Shown one piece after another: positions 17,384 through 27,300 of a stretch of 64,000 nucleotides of DNA. Both the position numbers and the translations under genes were made by a program. The notes below the pieces were generated by a model. The model saw only the letters and a program-made list of their open reading frames with translations. It had not been told where the DNA came from and ran no database searches. Every line of letters begins with the position of its first letter. Position 1 is the first letter of the stretch. Source of the DNA: Chitinophagaceae bacterium 26-R-25. Its GTDB lineage: Bacteria; Bacteroidota; Bacteroidia; Chitinophagales; Chitinophagaceae. The stretch lies in the NCBI GenBank assembly GCA_029906195.1, contig JARWSJ010000003.1, positions 310,001 to 374,000 of the forward strand. The letters run 5' to 3'.

Positions 17384-18445
17384 TTAAGCAAAGGGAATCT
17401 CAATGTTCAATGTATATCCTTGTTGCGGTGCAGTGGTAATATCAAGCCTGCCTTCGTGCATTTGCAACCGGGTAATAATGTTTTCGAATCCCTGCCCATG
17501 ATAATTGTTAGCGGGATTAAAGCCAATACCATTGTCCTTAATGGTAAGGTAGAAATTGTTTCCGCAGGTTCGCAGTTCAATCTCTGCTTTATTGGCCTGC
17601 GAATGTTTCAAAATATTGTTCAACTGTTCCTGCACAATTCTGTAAGTTGTCAATTTCTCGCTGTTTGAAAGTTTTTCAAAAGCAACATTTTTTGTTGTCA
17701 ATTTTATTTGCAAGCCGTGACGCTTGTAGATATTAATGATCATTTCGTCGAGGGCCTCTTTTAGCCCGATATCAAATAGTGCTGTCGGCACGAGCGTTTG
17801 TGTAAGGTTGCCAATTTCAGCAATGGCCTGTGAAATATATTCGCCGCTTTTCTGAAGAAGGTCCTTGTTTTTTTCTGCTTCATTTATCGCAAGGTTTAAA
17901 CATAGCTTTGCGCTAGCCAGTACCTGGTTGATATTTTCATGCAGTTCGGCGCCAATCTGCTTTCTTTCCTGCTCATGTGTTTGAATGGTGGCCCTTGCAA
18001 TAAGCTTTTGTGAATTGATGCTGCGCTCAACAACTTTTTGCGCTATCTTTTTTCTTTCAATGCTGTAGCGAATTGTTTTTTGTAAGATATTTTCATCGAA
18101 CTCTCCTTTTACCAGGTAGTCCTGTGCTCCTCCTGCAATAGCGGCTATTGCCATATCTATATCAGCAAGTCCTGACAGCACAATAATTGGAACATTTTGT
18201 TTTTTGTGATTGATATGAATGAAAGAATCCAGGCCCACGCTATCGGGTAAACTGAGATCTAAGAAAATCACGTCTGGTTCAAAATCTTGTTTTTCTAAAA
18301 GTGCAATACATTCTTTCAAGGACGTAGCCCTAACTATTGTCTTAATTGACAAGGAGGAAAGAGAAAGATACTCAGAGAAGATCACATAATCTGCCTGAGA
18401 ATCTTCAACCACCAGCATGGTAAGAGGTTGCAAAAAGTCAATCAT
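17384..18445 (-). CDS. Response-regulator/NarX-type histidine kinase hybrid
   Basis: A 353-residue cytoplasmic signalling protein. A receiver domain comes first (about 5-125): acidic pocket MLVVEDSQADYV, phospho-acceptor Asp in VIFLDLSLPDS, conserved Lys in DYLVKGEF. A NarX/DegS-type dimerisation domain follows (about 150-225), with RKQIGAELHENINQVLA in place of the common LHDxLGQ box; the His is kept. The HATPase (about 255-353) has EQLNNILKHSQA, IKDNGIGF and GQGFENIITRLQ. No membrane helix is visible, so input probably arrives by phosphotransfer to the receiver. It is divergent from the HAMP-PAS kinase at 18854, which suggests a local phosphorelay but does not prove it. Confidence 0.85.
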   Translation of the reverse strand: MIDFLQPLTMLVVEDSQADYVIFSEYLSLSSLSIKTIVRATSLKECIALLEKQDFEPDVIFLDLSLPDSVGLDSFIHINHKKQNVPIIVLSGLADIDMAIAAIAGGAQDYLVKGEFDENILQKTIRYSIERKKIAQKVVERSINSQKLIARATIQTHEQERKQIGAELHENINQVLASAKLCLNLAINEAEKNKDLLQKSGEYISQAIAEIGNLTQTLVPTALFDIGLKEALDEMIINIYKRHGLQIKLTTKNVAFEKLSNSEKLTTYRIVQEQLNNILKHSQANKAEIELRTCGNNFYLTIKDNGIGFNPANNYHGQGFENIITRLQMHEGRLDITTAPQQGYTLNIEIPFA

Positions 18446-18853
18446 TAGAAAACGGTTAGGGTACGGAAACGGGCGTTAGCTGTAAAACAATTTTATCCAG
18501 AATTTTTCAATTTTGCAATAGCGATGAGATATTTTTTAAAAGATTTGAGCAATATCAAGTTTTCTTTTTTGATGATGATTTTATTTAAAGTGATGGGTTA
18601 ATCCGGTACTCAATTTATGCGCTGGATTCACTGAAAGCGCAGCTCCAATTAGCAAATAGATTCGAAGTTATATATGCGAAACTTTGCACAAGCATGCCTT
18701 AATTAGCTCACGAATATGTGTTGAAAATTACGTGGAAATACTCATTGATTAAATGTAAAATCAGACATGTAAAAATTAACGCACACGTAACATCGCAATA
18801 TTGCTTTTTGATTTAGTGAGAAAAAACTATTTTGTGCCCATCCATATAAATCC
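18446..18853. other. Divergent promoter region between two kinase genes
   Basis: A 408-bp AT-rich region between divergent signalling genes. No gene, clear dyad or consensus -33/-7 pair was found. Confidence 0.5.
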
Positions 18854-20833
18854 ATGAAACAGTTTTCACTAATCCGTTGGTTCAGGAACGTATCAATCGC
18901 CAGGAAATTATATTTTACCGTAGGTATCATGGCTGCATTAATTGCAGTTGAGCTGGCCGTTCTCACTTTTTCCATAAACACATTGTCTTCTGTAAGAGCG
19001 TATGTTGGCGGCGAGGGCCTTTGGTCTAAGGCGCAAAAAGACGCTATCTATAATTTGAAAAAATATCTTTATACGCACGAGGAGTATTACTACGAGCAGT
19101 ATGTAAACTTTATGAAAGTGCCGTTAGGAGATCATAAGGCGCTGGTAGAGATGGAAAAATCCGATCCCGACAAACAGGTAATGTGGAGTGGTTTGATTCA
19201 GGGAAGAAATCATCCGGAAGATATAGATGGAATGATAAAATTATTCCGGAGGTTCAACAACGTTAGCTATGTGCACGACGCAATTGAAGCATGGCAAACT
19301 GCGGACAGCATGGCGAATAAATTAACGCCCATCGCAGCCGCTATAAACAGGGAAATAAAATCCGGCAATCCATCCCAGGCAAAATTGAATGAACTGTGGG
19401 CTCAGGTAGAGCCCGTTGTAGCAAGTGTAACCGTGTATGAAGACATGTTTTCCTACAAGCTGGGAGAAGGGTCAAGGTGGCTGGAAAATCTTATTCTGAA
19501 ACTGCTGTTTGCGGTTGCTTTAACAGTGGAGTTGACCGGCCTCGCCCTGGCAGTTGTAGTGAGCAGAAGTATACAGAAAGGATTGAACGAAATATTACAA
19601 TCTGCAAAAGCTTTCGCCAAAGGCGATTTTACAAGAAAGGCACAGATATTTTCCAAAGACGAGATCGGCATTCTTGCCAACAATTTTAATACAATGGCCA
19701 GTGAACTACAGCAAAGCATGCAGGATATGGAGCATGCCCAGCAAAAGTTTAGATCGTTGCTGGAATCTGCTCCGGACGCGATGGTGATTGTTGGGCAGGA
19801 CAACCTCGTTCAACTGGTGAACAAACAATGTGAGCATATTTTTGGTTATACAAAAGGGGAGTTGCTCGGTAAAAAACCAGCCATCCTTTTTCCCGAGAAA
19901 TTTAGAAATGCAGCGACAGCGGAATTCTTTACAGAGCTAAAAAAGGGGAAGGCCGATGCGCTTGAATTGGTATGTTGCAGAAAGAGCGGTGAAAGCTTTC
20001 CTGTGGAAGTAAGCATGCGCCCGATCGACACCGAAGATGGCCTTTTATTATCCATTGCCATTCGCGACATTTCAGAAAAGAAGCGTTTGGAAAATGCGAT
20101 TCTGGACGCGAATACAACACTGGAGAAAAAAGTTACTCAACGCACTTCTGAATTGAAAAGTAAAAATCGGGAACTTGAGCAGTTTGCCTACGTAGCCTCG
20201 CATGACCTGCAGGAACCGCTTCGAACTACCTCAAGCTTTCTTGCATTGCTGCGAAAACAATACTATGGCCAGCTGGATGAAAAGGCAGACAAATACATCG
20301 ACTACATCACGCAGGCATCTGATCGTATGAAAACGCTGATCATGGATCTGCTGGATTACTCAAGACTGGGACGTGAAAAAGAATTGGTGAAAGTAGATTG
20401 CAATGTGGTGATGGACGAAGTGATGGCAGATCTTCAAAACGTGATCCGTGAGAGTGACGCAGCTATAGAGGTTGGTCCGCTGCCTGTTGTGAGCGCATAC
20501 CCTACAGAGTTGAAACTATTGTTCCAGAACCTTATCAGCAATTCAATCAAATTTAAGAAGACAGGTGTTTCGCCTGTGATAAACATTTCGGCGGCACAAT
20601 ACCACGGAAGCTGGCAATTTACTGTCAACGATAATGGGATAGGCATCGAAAAGCAGTACCAGGAGAAAATATTTATTATTTTCCAGCGTTTGCATAACCG
20701 TTCTGAGTATGATGGGTCTGGCATTGGATTGGCGCATTGCAAGAAGATTGTTGAAATGCATCGTGGGCATATTTGGGTAGATTCGGAAGCCGGGCTGGGA
20801 AGCACTTTTCACTTTACGATTTTTGAAAATTAA
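18854..20833 (+). CDS. Membrane sensor histidine kinase (CHASE3-like, HAMP, PAS)
   Basis: A 659-residue sensor kinase of the inner membrane. Two transmembrane helices (about 17-40 and 210-236) enclose a mostly helical periplasmic sensor domain. A HAMP linker (about 236-290, ending in KDEIGILANNFNTMASEL) and a PAS domain (about 300-410, LESAPDAMVIVGQDNLVQLV) follow, then a coiled segment and HisKA with the phospho-acceptor in YVASHDLQEPLRTTSSF (about 448). The HATPase has LISNSIKFKK, VNDNGIGI and GSGIGLAHCKKIV. The stop lies 18 bp before a response regulator gene, so the two form an operon and a cognate pair. The signal sensed is unknown. Confidence 0.9.
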   Translation: MKQFSLIRWFRNVSIARKLYFTVGIMAALIAVELAVLTFSINTLSSVRAYVGGEGLWSKAQKDAIYNLKKYLYTHEEYYYEQYVNFMKVPLGDHKALVEMEKSDPDKQVMWSGLIQGRNHPEDIDGMIKLFRRFNNVSYVHDAIEAWQTADSMANKLTPIAAAINREIKSGNPSQAKLNELWAQVEPVVASVTVYEDMFSYKLGEGSRWLENLILKLLFAVALTVELTGLALAVVVSRSIQKGLNEILQSAKAFAKGDFTRKAQIFSKDEIGILANNFNTMASELQQSMQDMEHAQQKFRSLLESAPDAMVIVGQDNLVQLVNKQCEHIFGYTKGELLGKKPAILFPEKFRNAATAEFFTELKKGKADALELVCCRKSGESFPVEVSMRPIDTEDGLLLSIAIRDISEKKRLENAILDANTTLEKKVTQRTSELKSKNRELEQFAYVASHDLQEPLRTTSSFLALLRKQYYGQLDEKADKYIDYITQASDRMKTLIMDLLDYSRLGREKELVKVDCNVVMDEVMADLQNVIRESDAAIEVGPLPVVSAYPTELKLLFQNLISNSIKFKKTGVSPVINISAAQYHGSWQFTVNDNGIGIEKQYQEKIFIIFQRLHNRSEYDGSGIGLAHCKKIVEMHRGHIWVDSEAGLGSTFHFTIFEN

Positions 20834-20851
20834 ACCCTTATTTAGAAGCAG

Positions 20852-21274
20852 ATGAAAAAGAAACTTAAATGTGTGATGCTGATCGATGACGATGAACCTA
20901 CAAACTTTTTGAATAAAATGGTGGTGGAGGAAATGGATTGTGCGGAAAGAATAAAGGTTATTCCAAATGCCAGGCAGGCACTTGAATACCTTAAAGCAGC
21001 ATCAAACAATAACAGTGATCAATGCACGCCGGAATTGATCTTTCTCGATATAAACATGCCGGCAATGGATGGCTGGGAATTTCTGGCCGAGTATGAGCGA
21101 TTGTCTGAACAGCAAAAAAGCAAAGTCATCGTTGTAATGCTCACCACGTCTTTTAACCCGGAGGATCGTTTGCGGGCAATGGAAATTGAAAGTGTGGCAG
21201 CATTCAAAAACAAACCATTGACAGTTGAAATTTTACGGGAAATTTTAGAAGCGCATTTTCCTGATTATCTTTAA
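20852..21274 (+). CDS. Single-domain response regulator (Rcp1-like)
   Basis: A 140-residue stand-alone receiver domain: acidic pocket LIDDDEPTNFLNKMV, phospho-acceptor Asp in LIFLDINMPAMDGWEFL, switch Thr in VVMLTTSF and conserved Lys in FKNKPLT. There is no output domain, as in the Rcp1/CheY-like group that partners with PAS or phytochrome kinases. It lies 18 bp after the kinase gene and 14 bp before the thioesterase gene. It is most simply the phosphoryl acceptor of that kinase, acting by protein-protein contact or passing phosphate onward. Confidence 0.9.
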   Translation: MKKKLKCVMLIDDDEPTNFLNKMVVEEMDCAERIKVIPNARQALEYLKAASNNNSDQCTPELIFLDINMPAMDGWEFLAEYERLSEQQKSKVIVVMLTTSFNPEDRLRAMEIESVAAFKNKPLTVEILREILEAHFPDYL

Positions 21275-21288
21275 GAAAAGAAAAGATT

Positions 21289-21696
21289 ATGGAGGAGCCG
21301 GCTGGAAATGTTTACGCACATGCAATCGTGGTAGAGGCGAATGATATAGATGAGTTGGGTCACGTAAATAACATCGTGTATGTGCGCTGGGTGCAGGAAG
21401 CGGCCGCGGCGCATTGGAGCTACCTTGCGGATGAAGAGACAAAAAGGGAAAATGCATGGGTAGTAGTGAGACATGAAATTGACTATTTGAGCCCCGCACT
21501 TATTTCGGATGATGTGGTTGCAAAAACCTGGGTGGGAGAATCGGGTGGAGCGAAATCAGTGCGATATGTTGACATTTGTTCGGCAACAGGAAAGATATTT
21601 GCGAAAGCAAAAACGACGTGGTGCCTTTTAAGTGCACAGAACATGCGGCCTAAAAGAATAGATGAGAAAATGCTTGCGGTTTTATTTAAAAAGTAA
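21289..21696 (+). CDS. Acyl-CoA thioesterase, hotdog fold
   Basis: A 135-residue hotdog-fold protein of the 4-hydroxybenzoyl-CoA thioesterase/YbgC group, which hydrolyses acyl-CoA thioesters. Visible family features are the N-terminal strand and catalytic-loop region ANDIDELGHVNNIVYVRWVQEAA (Asp and His region around residues 16-28) and the central strand VRHEIDYLSPALISDDVVAKTWV. The usual D of the DxxGHVNN box is present. It is the last gene of the kinase/regulator cluster, 14 bp after the response regulator. This may be just a shared transcript. A perfect hairpin follows the stop. Confidence 0.85.
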   Translation: MEEPAGNVYAHAIVVEANDIDELGHVNNIVYVRWVQEAAAAHWSYLADEETKRENAWVVVRHEIDYLSPALISDDVVAKTWVGESGGAKSVRYVDICSATGKIFAKAKTTWCLLSAQNMRPKRIDEKMLAVLFKK

Positions 21697-21721
21697 TGCC
21701 GGTTGTTTTGCAACCGGCATT
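21695..21721 (+). terminator. Hairpin after the thioesterase gene
   Basis: An 11-bp perfect stem AATGCCGGTTG / CAACCGGCATT around the loop TTTTG, overlapping the stop codon. No T-run follows, so termination is inferred only from position. Confidence 0.5.
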
Positions 21722-21728
21722 TGCAATG

Positions 21729-21792
21729 AAGGCTTCGACAAGCTCAGCCTGACACTCCGCTTTCGCTGTCAGGCTGAGCTTGTCGAAGCCTT
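21729..21792. repeat. Perfect 26-bp hairpin of the GGCTTCGACAAGCTCAGC family
   Basis: Arms 21729-21754 and 21767-21792 are perfect reverse complements around a 12-nt loop, between convergent genes. Degenerate relatives are at 44321-44385, and a half copy is at about 45028-45063. Confidence 0.85.
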
Positions 21793-21827
21793 GTCAAACA
21801 GAAACGACGTTATTAAATTAGATGGTC

Positions 21828-23183
21828 TCAAAGAAGCGTTGTTGAATTATGGGCTCTCGCTTTCTCTTTAAACGCGTCTTCAATTCTGCGTTTCTTTTTC
21901 GAAGAATAAAATCTATCGATGATGTTGGGTATTGCTACACCGAGTGAAATTCCCAAAACGCTTAGTATGGATTTTATGCCCGGCTCGAACAATTGAATGA
22001 ACGGTTCAATCTTGCTGACATCTGCAGTGTGCTGTGAAAAAGCCGTGAAGGCAAAAAGTCCCATCATTGCCCTATAAGCGAGTACTCCGGGCACCAATGG
22101 TATTACGGAAGGAATGGAAATGACATATCCCGGAGTGTGCACTTTGTGTACCCAATAGATCGTCCAAATGCCTGCAGCCGCTGATGCGCAGAATGTGGTT
22201 AGCGGCAAACTAATTTCCGCTGCTGTCAACAGGATTTTGGTGGTTGCCGCTATCGCGCCGCCTGCCATGCACAATGCGAGTGTGCGAACGGGAACATTAA
22301 AAAGTATAGCAAAGCCGGCCGCCGCAACGGCGCCTCCGAGGGCACCGAGCCATATATTGGGTGCGATGAAAGCGGCCTTATATGCGGGTGTGTGAAGTGC
22401 TTTAAAAGCCACCGTCATGCCAAAAGCCAATGCGACAATAGAGAGTGACGCAACCAGCCCACGCGTGAAACCCACGATGGTAAAGCCATCCATCATGTCA
22501 TCTAAAGAATTGATTAAGGGCACGCCCGGAATCAGGAAAAGAACAGATGCGAAAACAGGACGTTCTGGTGTTTCGCTGAGATGGAACCTTGCCGCGAGAC
22601 AACTGATGAGTGTTGCTACAAACGCCGCAGCGGCAATAACCACATAGTTGTTGCTAACTTTCTTGTGCAATCGCCGCCGAACAAAAAGTGCCGTTGATGC
22701 TGCTATGGTTGAAATGCAAACCGCCGCCCAATCACTCCCGAATAATAAACAGAATCCTCCACACGCTAATCCGACAGACAAAATGATCAGCCATTCAGCA
22801 TAGTGGTGCCCGATATTGTCAATGCGATCAAGCTCTTTTTCAAATTGATCAAGACTGTATTGATGTTCCATTGCATGCCATGTTAACTTGGACACGGCGG
22901 AGACTGTTGTCATGTTAACCTTGTGGCCGGAGCATTTACGGAATTTGGTAATTGAATGTATACCCTCATTTATGTTCAGCATGAGTGTAGTGTAGGTGAT
23001 GTGAAGATGAAATTTGTCTTCATCTATTCCGAGAAATAGTACTATCCTTCGCAGGTTCCGGTCAATGCGGTTGCTGTCTGCGCCACTTTGCAAAAGCATT
23101 TGTCCTGTTCTTAACAACAGGTCCAGCTTTCTGGCCAATGATTGCTCGCGTTTTTCTTTTTCAATTAGATCATGGAATGGCAT
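21828..23183 (-). CDS. ThrE-type threonine/serine exporter (YjjP-YjjB fusion)
   Basis: Inner-membrane exporter of the ThrE family, which uses the proton gradient to expel threonine, serine or related small molecules. At 451 residues it is the fused form: an N-terminal cytoplasmic and membrane ThrE/YjjP half (about 1-255; RKLDLLLRTGQMLLQSGAD start, then helices from about 135) and a C-terminal YjjB-like half (about 290-420; PFHPGYV-like IPSVIPLVPGVLAYRAMMG). About ten membrane helices are visible. A charged tail follows (KKKRRIEDAFKEKARAH). It is monocistronic. Substrate choice is not readable. Confidence 0.88.
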   Translation of the reverse strand: MPFHDLIEKEKREQSLARKLDLLLRTGQMLLQSGADSNRIDRNLRRIVLFLGIDEDKFHLHITYTTLMLNINEGIHSITKFRKCSGHKVNMTTVSAVSKLTWHAMEHQYSLDQFEKELDRIDNIGHHYAEWLIILSVGLACGGFCLLFGSDWAAVCISTIAASTALFVRRRLHKKVSNNYVVIAAAAFVATLISCLAARFHLSETPERPVFASVLFLIPGVPLINSLDDMMDGFTIVGFTRGLVASLSIVALAFGMTVAFKALHTPAYKAAFIAPNIWLGALGGAVAAAGFAILFNVPVRTLALCMAGGAIAATTKILLTAAEISLPLTTFCASAAAGIWTIYWVHKVHTPGYVISIPSVIPLVPGVLAYRAMMGLFAFTAFSQHTADVSKIEPFIQLFEPGIKSILSVLGISLGVAIPNIIDRFYSSKKKRRIEDAFKEKARAHNSTTLL

Positions 23184-23278
23184 GGACGTAATTGCTTTTA
23201 TCGCGTTAGAATGATGTTACAAAGTTGGCAATAGTGGCCCGTTTTTGCAATGACCTATCACAGTTTATGTTCGTTTAG

Positions 23279-23318
23279 TAAAAAAGAATGCCGACGGGTA
23301 TCACATCCCATCGGCATT
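23279..23318 (-). terminator. Terminator of the 87-aa gene
   Basis: On the - strand a 12-bp stem AATGCCGATGGG / CCCGTCGGCATT (one G-T pair) with an 8-nt loop is followed by CTTTTTT. Confidence 0.85.
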
Positions 23319-23341
23319 ACACATAAAAAATGGATATATAA

Positions 23342-23605
23342 TTAAGCGGCTAATTGTAAAGCATATTGTTGCAATTCGTCGGCTATAGTGTTTTTAATTT
23401 CAGGAGCGATCGCCGTTGCGGCACCGTCCATATACATCACCTGGTGAGTACTGTCATCAACACCAAATACGTGAACAGGACCACCGTTATAGCTCACACG
23501 AAATCTTTGTTTGTCTACAGCTATATAAGGAGTTGCAATTACGGTCACAGGGCTTCCATTTACTGTTATATCGAATTCAAATGTTTTTTGTCTGTTCTTT
23601 TTCAT
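23342..23605 (-). CDS. Small conserved-looking hypothetical protein
   Basis: An 87-residue soluble protein starting MKKNRQKTFEFDITVNGSPV. The first half is a run of beta strands (VTVIATPYIAVDKQRFRVSY) and the second half is helical (IAPEIKNTIADELQQYALQLAA). No signal peptide. The start at 23605 is preferred over a 14-codon upstream extension because the longer N-terminus is unlike the rest of the protein. It has its own intrinsic terminator, which supports a real expressed gene. I do not recognise its function. Confidence 0.65.
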   Translation of the reverse strand: MKKNRQKTFEFDITVNGSPVTVIATPYIAVDKQRFRVSYNGGPVHVFGVDDSTHQVMYMDGAATAIAPEIKNTIADELQQYALQLAA

Positions 23606-24373
23606 GGCTATTTTTTTTAGATTAATTGTACGTGCTAATAATTTCAATAAGCGTGCCTCCGTGCCAATTTTAGAGGGCAGTGCTTATTTCTTTAACACAG
23701 TTTATAGATTGCTTTAACCACCTTTTAGCATTAGCGGTAGATAGGTAAGATTTGAGTGTAAATTATTCCCAAGGGAAGGCAAAATTTAAAAGTCAAAATT
23801 CAAAATGGTGCTTTTTCAGACGACTCTTTGAATACAATGGTTTTGAATTTTTACTTTTTACTTTTGATTTTGTCCGTCGAAATGGCTTCAAAAGCTCCAT
23901 TTTTCACACCCACCGTGAGCTAATAGGTACTTTTATATTAAATAACGCTAATATATATTTCTAGACGTTTGATTAGTAGTGAAATCCGTGTGGAGAAAGC
24001 TAAATCCAAGATAATTTGATCGGTAAAAAAGTCAAAAATCCGGAAGACTACAGCCGGGTGATAAATCTCTTGTGAAATCGGCATAAGGTATTTATATTCA
24101 ATTAATTACAACTTATGCAAAAAAGATGGCCAACAAATTCCCCAATAGAAAATTGCATACAGAATCCAGGTGTTTCTACTCAATTTAATATTTAAGCATT
24201 TTAGCTTACAGAACGAAAATTTCACAGGAATATCTTTACAAGGCAGAGAAAATCGAAGGCTGAAAAAGATATAAAGCTTTTTAAAATATGTTAAAAAGAG
24301 TACGACACACACTCATTTTAACACATTAGTCAGCAATAAATTGACCCTGCAAGAACCAAATCAACAATTTGCA
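23606..24373. other. Long intergenic region upstream of the adhesin cluster
   Basis: About 770 bp. It contains a dyad at about 23770-23880 with arms of AAAATTCAAAA and TTTGAATTTTTACTTTT words, and otherwise AT-rich sequence that presumably holds the adhesin promoter. No convincing gene. Confidence 0.6.
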
Positions 24374-27300
24374 ATGAGAAAAAAACATTTATTCCTGTTT
24401 TATGTTTTTTTTCTTGTTTGTGTAAATTCTATTACGGCCCAGGATTTTACCGTTGGCACAGGCACAGAAAAAAATGACAGTACAACATTTCCATGTCCTC
24501 TACCCGGTGGCGTAGAAGGAAGCAGAGCACAGTATCTTTTTCGCGCAAGCGAACTTCAGGCAGCCGGCATTACCCGGGGCTACATTACAGGCCTCAAGGT
24601 AAACGTGCTCGACCTGAACAATTGTGGTTACATACGACAGTACACCATTAAGATGGGGACAACAACAACTACAACATTAAGCGCTACAAAGTGGGAGCTA
24701 ACTCCCGCTGTTTACTACTCAACTGTAGGCATAATGCCGACGGTTGGAGTGAACACGTTTCCGTTTGTAGACAAATTCTTTTGGGACGGCACAAGCAATA
24801 TCCTGATTGAAATTTGCTCCAATGGTGGTAACCGCTTTTTCTTCAACCAGACCGCCAACGCAAAAGTTGGCTGGACCAAAGATCTCGGGTTCAACGCAAC
24901 GCACACTTACGGTGCAAATGACATCCCCAGCTTTTGTTCTACCGCGACTGTTACAGAAAGCGGTACGGCAACGACAAGGCCCAATCTGACCTTTACATGG
25001 CTGGCGGCACCTCCTGACTGCGCAGGCACACCAAACGCGGGCAACGCAATCACCAACAATGCATTTGTTTGCCCTAAAGAGACCTTCCATCTTTCAACCG
25101 ATGCGCCTCCTGGAATTGGGTTAACCTATCAGTGGCAGCTTTCTCCAGATAATGCTACCTGGACAAACGTTGCAGCCGCTACAAAAGACACTTTGAACAT
25201 TTTGTTGACCAATGCTACTTATTACAGGGTAATGGTTACTTGTTCTATAAGTAATTTGTCAGCACCTTCTGCAAGCGTAAAAGTTACTCCCAACGCACCT
25301 GTTTCCGGAACATTTGTTATTGACAACTCTTTGGTAACACCGGGCCCCGGTCAGTTTACCTCATTCACGGATGCAATCAATTATATTAAGTGTGGCATTA
25401 ATGCTCCCGTTACATTCAATGTAAAAAACACGGGCACACCGTATAATGAGCAAGTGACGATCGGGAATATATTCGGAACTTCAGCGACAAACACCATTAC
25501 ATTCAATGGCAACGGCGCTGCATTAAATTTCCTGAGCCACGATGAGAGCCGTCCTGCAGTGCTTACGTTGGATGGTGCGAAGCATGTTATTATCGACAAC
25601 CTCAATATCAAAGCGTTGGCGTCTTCTGATAATGATTACGGATTTGGGGTTCTTTTCACTAATAATGCGGACTCAAATATTTTGAGAAAAAGCACCATTA
25701 GTGTTAACAGTGTACAAACCGGATATTATTACAATGCGATCGTTATCAGCGGTGGTCCTAATCCTACGGCTTCTGGTTCTTATGCCGACGGAAATGAAAT
25801 TTCCGATAACACTGTTAGCGGTGGTTATTATGGCATCAGCTTAGTAGGTGGTACGGTTGACTATAGAGACTATCCCGCATCGAGAAACAAGATCATTAAT
25901 AACAAGGTAAAAGATTTCTATAGCTATGGAATTTACCTTAACAACACAAGCTTCGCGCTTGTAGAAGGTAACGACATCAGCAGGCCTAACCGTACCAACA
26001 CGAATTATCAATTGTACGGTATTCAAATGTCGGGTGCAAACATCGCAGCCAGCATTTCCAAAAACAAGATCCATGGTCTGCTTGACGGCGATCCAAATTT
26101 TGCACAACAGTTGTACGGCATTGCGTTTTCCTATGCGTCAGGCGATGCAGGAACGGAGAATGTTGTTTCCAATAACATTATCTATGACCTTAAAGGATTG
26201 GGAACGATCTATGCGTTGGCAGATAACGGATCAAACTACGCTAACTTCTATTATAATACAGTATCGCTGGACGACCAGGGCTCTTCTTCTATGAAACCTT
26301 CTTACGGGTTTTACAATGGTTCGCAGGTTACCGCGGTAGAAGTGAAGAATAACATCTTCTCTATATCACGCGGCGGAACTGGCGTTAAATATGGTATTTA
26401 CGTGGGCGATCCAAACTCCGCTTTGTTGGGAATTGATTTCAACGACTATTTTACCAACAGTCACCCGACTATTAAGATTGGTTATTTTAACAACAATAGT
26501 TATAGCACTTTAGCTGACTGGCAAAATGCAAGTAAGTTAGATGCTGCATCTTTTGCAATCGACCCGGCATTTAAAGATCCGGCAAACGGTGATTTCATGC
26601 CTACGTCTGCTGCCTTCCTTGACAAAGGAACGCCAGTAGCAATTGCCAATGACATCGCGGGTGTTACAAGAAGCACCTCAAAACCAGATGTGGGCGCATA
26701 CGAATTTTCATTGCCGGGATGTACTACTTCTTTCGCTGCAGGTGATGCCTTCTCCAACGTGGGTACTACAACCTGTTCTGACAAGGGTGTTGTATTGAAT
26801 CTTAAAAACAACAATGTTGGTGTGGGTATGACTTACCAGTGGCAAACGGCTACAAGCGTAGCGGGCACATGGACGAATTTGTCTACACCATTGGTGGCAC
26901 CGCCTTATTCATTCACATCAGGTAATACAACATTATATTATCGCGCAGCAGTTGCTTGTAACGGCGGCACACCGCTTTACACAACACCTATTCAAATTAA
27001 TATAGGCGGCAACTTCCCTGCAGGTACATATACTATTGATAAAACAAAACCGACCGATCCTGCGGGAACCAAAAACTTTAATTCATTTAAAGATGCGGTA
27101 TCTGCGATCAGTTGCGGAATTGCGGGCCCTGTTGTGTTCAATGTGAAAGCAGACACGTATACAGAGCAGGTGCGAATTGCATCTATTCTGAATGCATCAG
27201 CTGTAAATACTGTTACATTCCAAAGCGAGAATGGCAATGCGGCAACTACAACACTCACGTACAATGCACAAACAGTAGGTACAAATTATACAGTGAAACT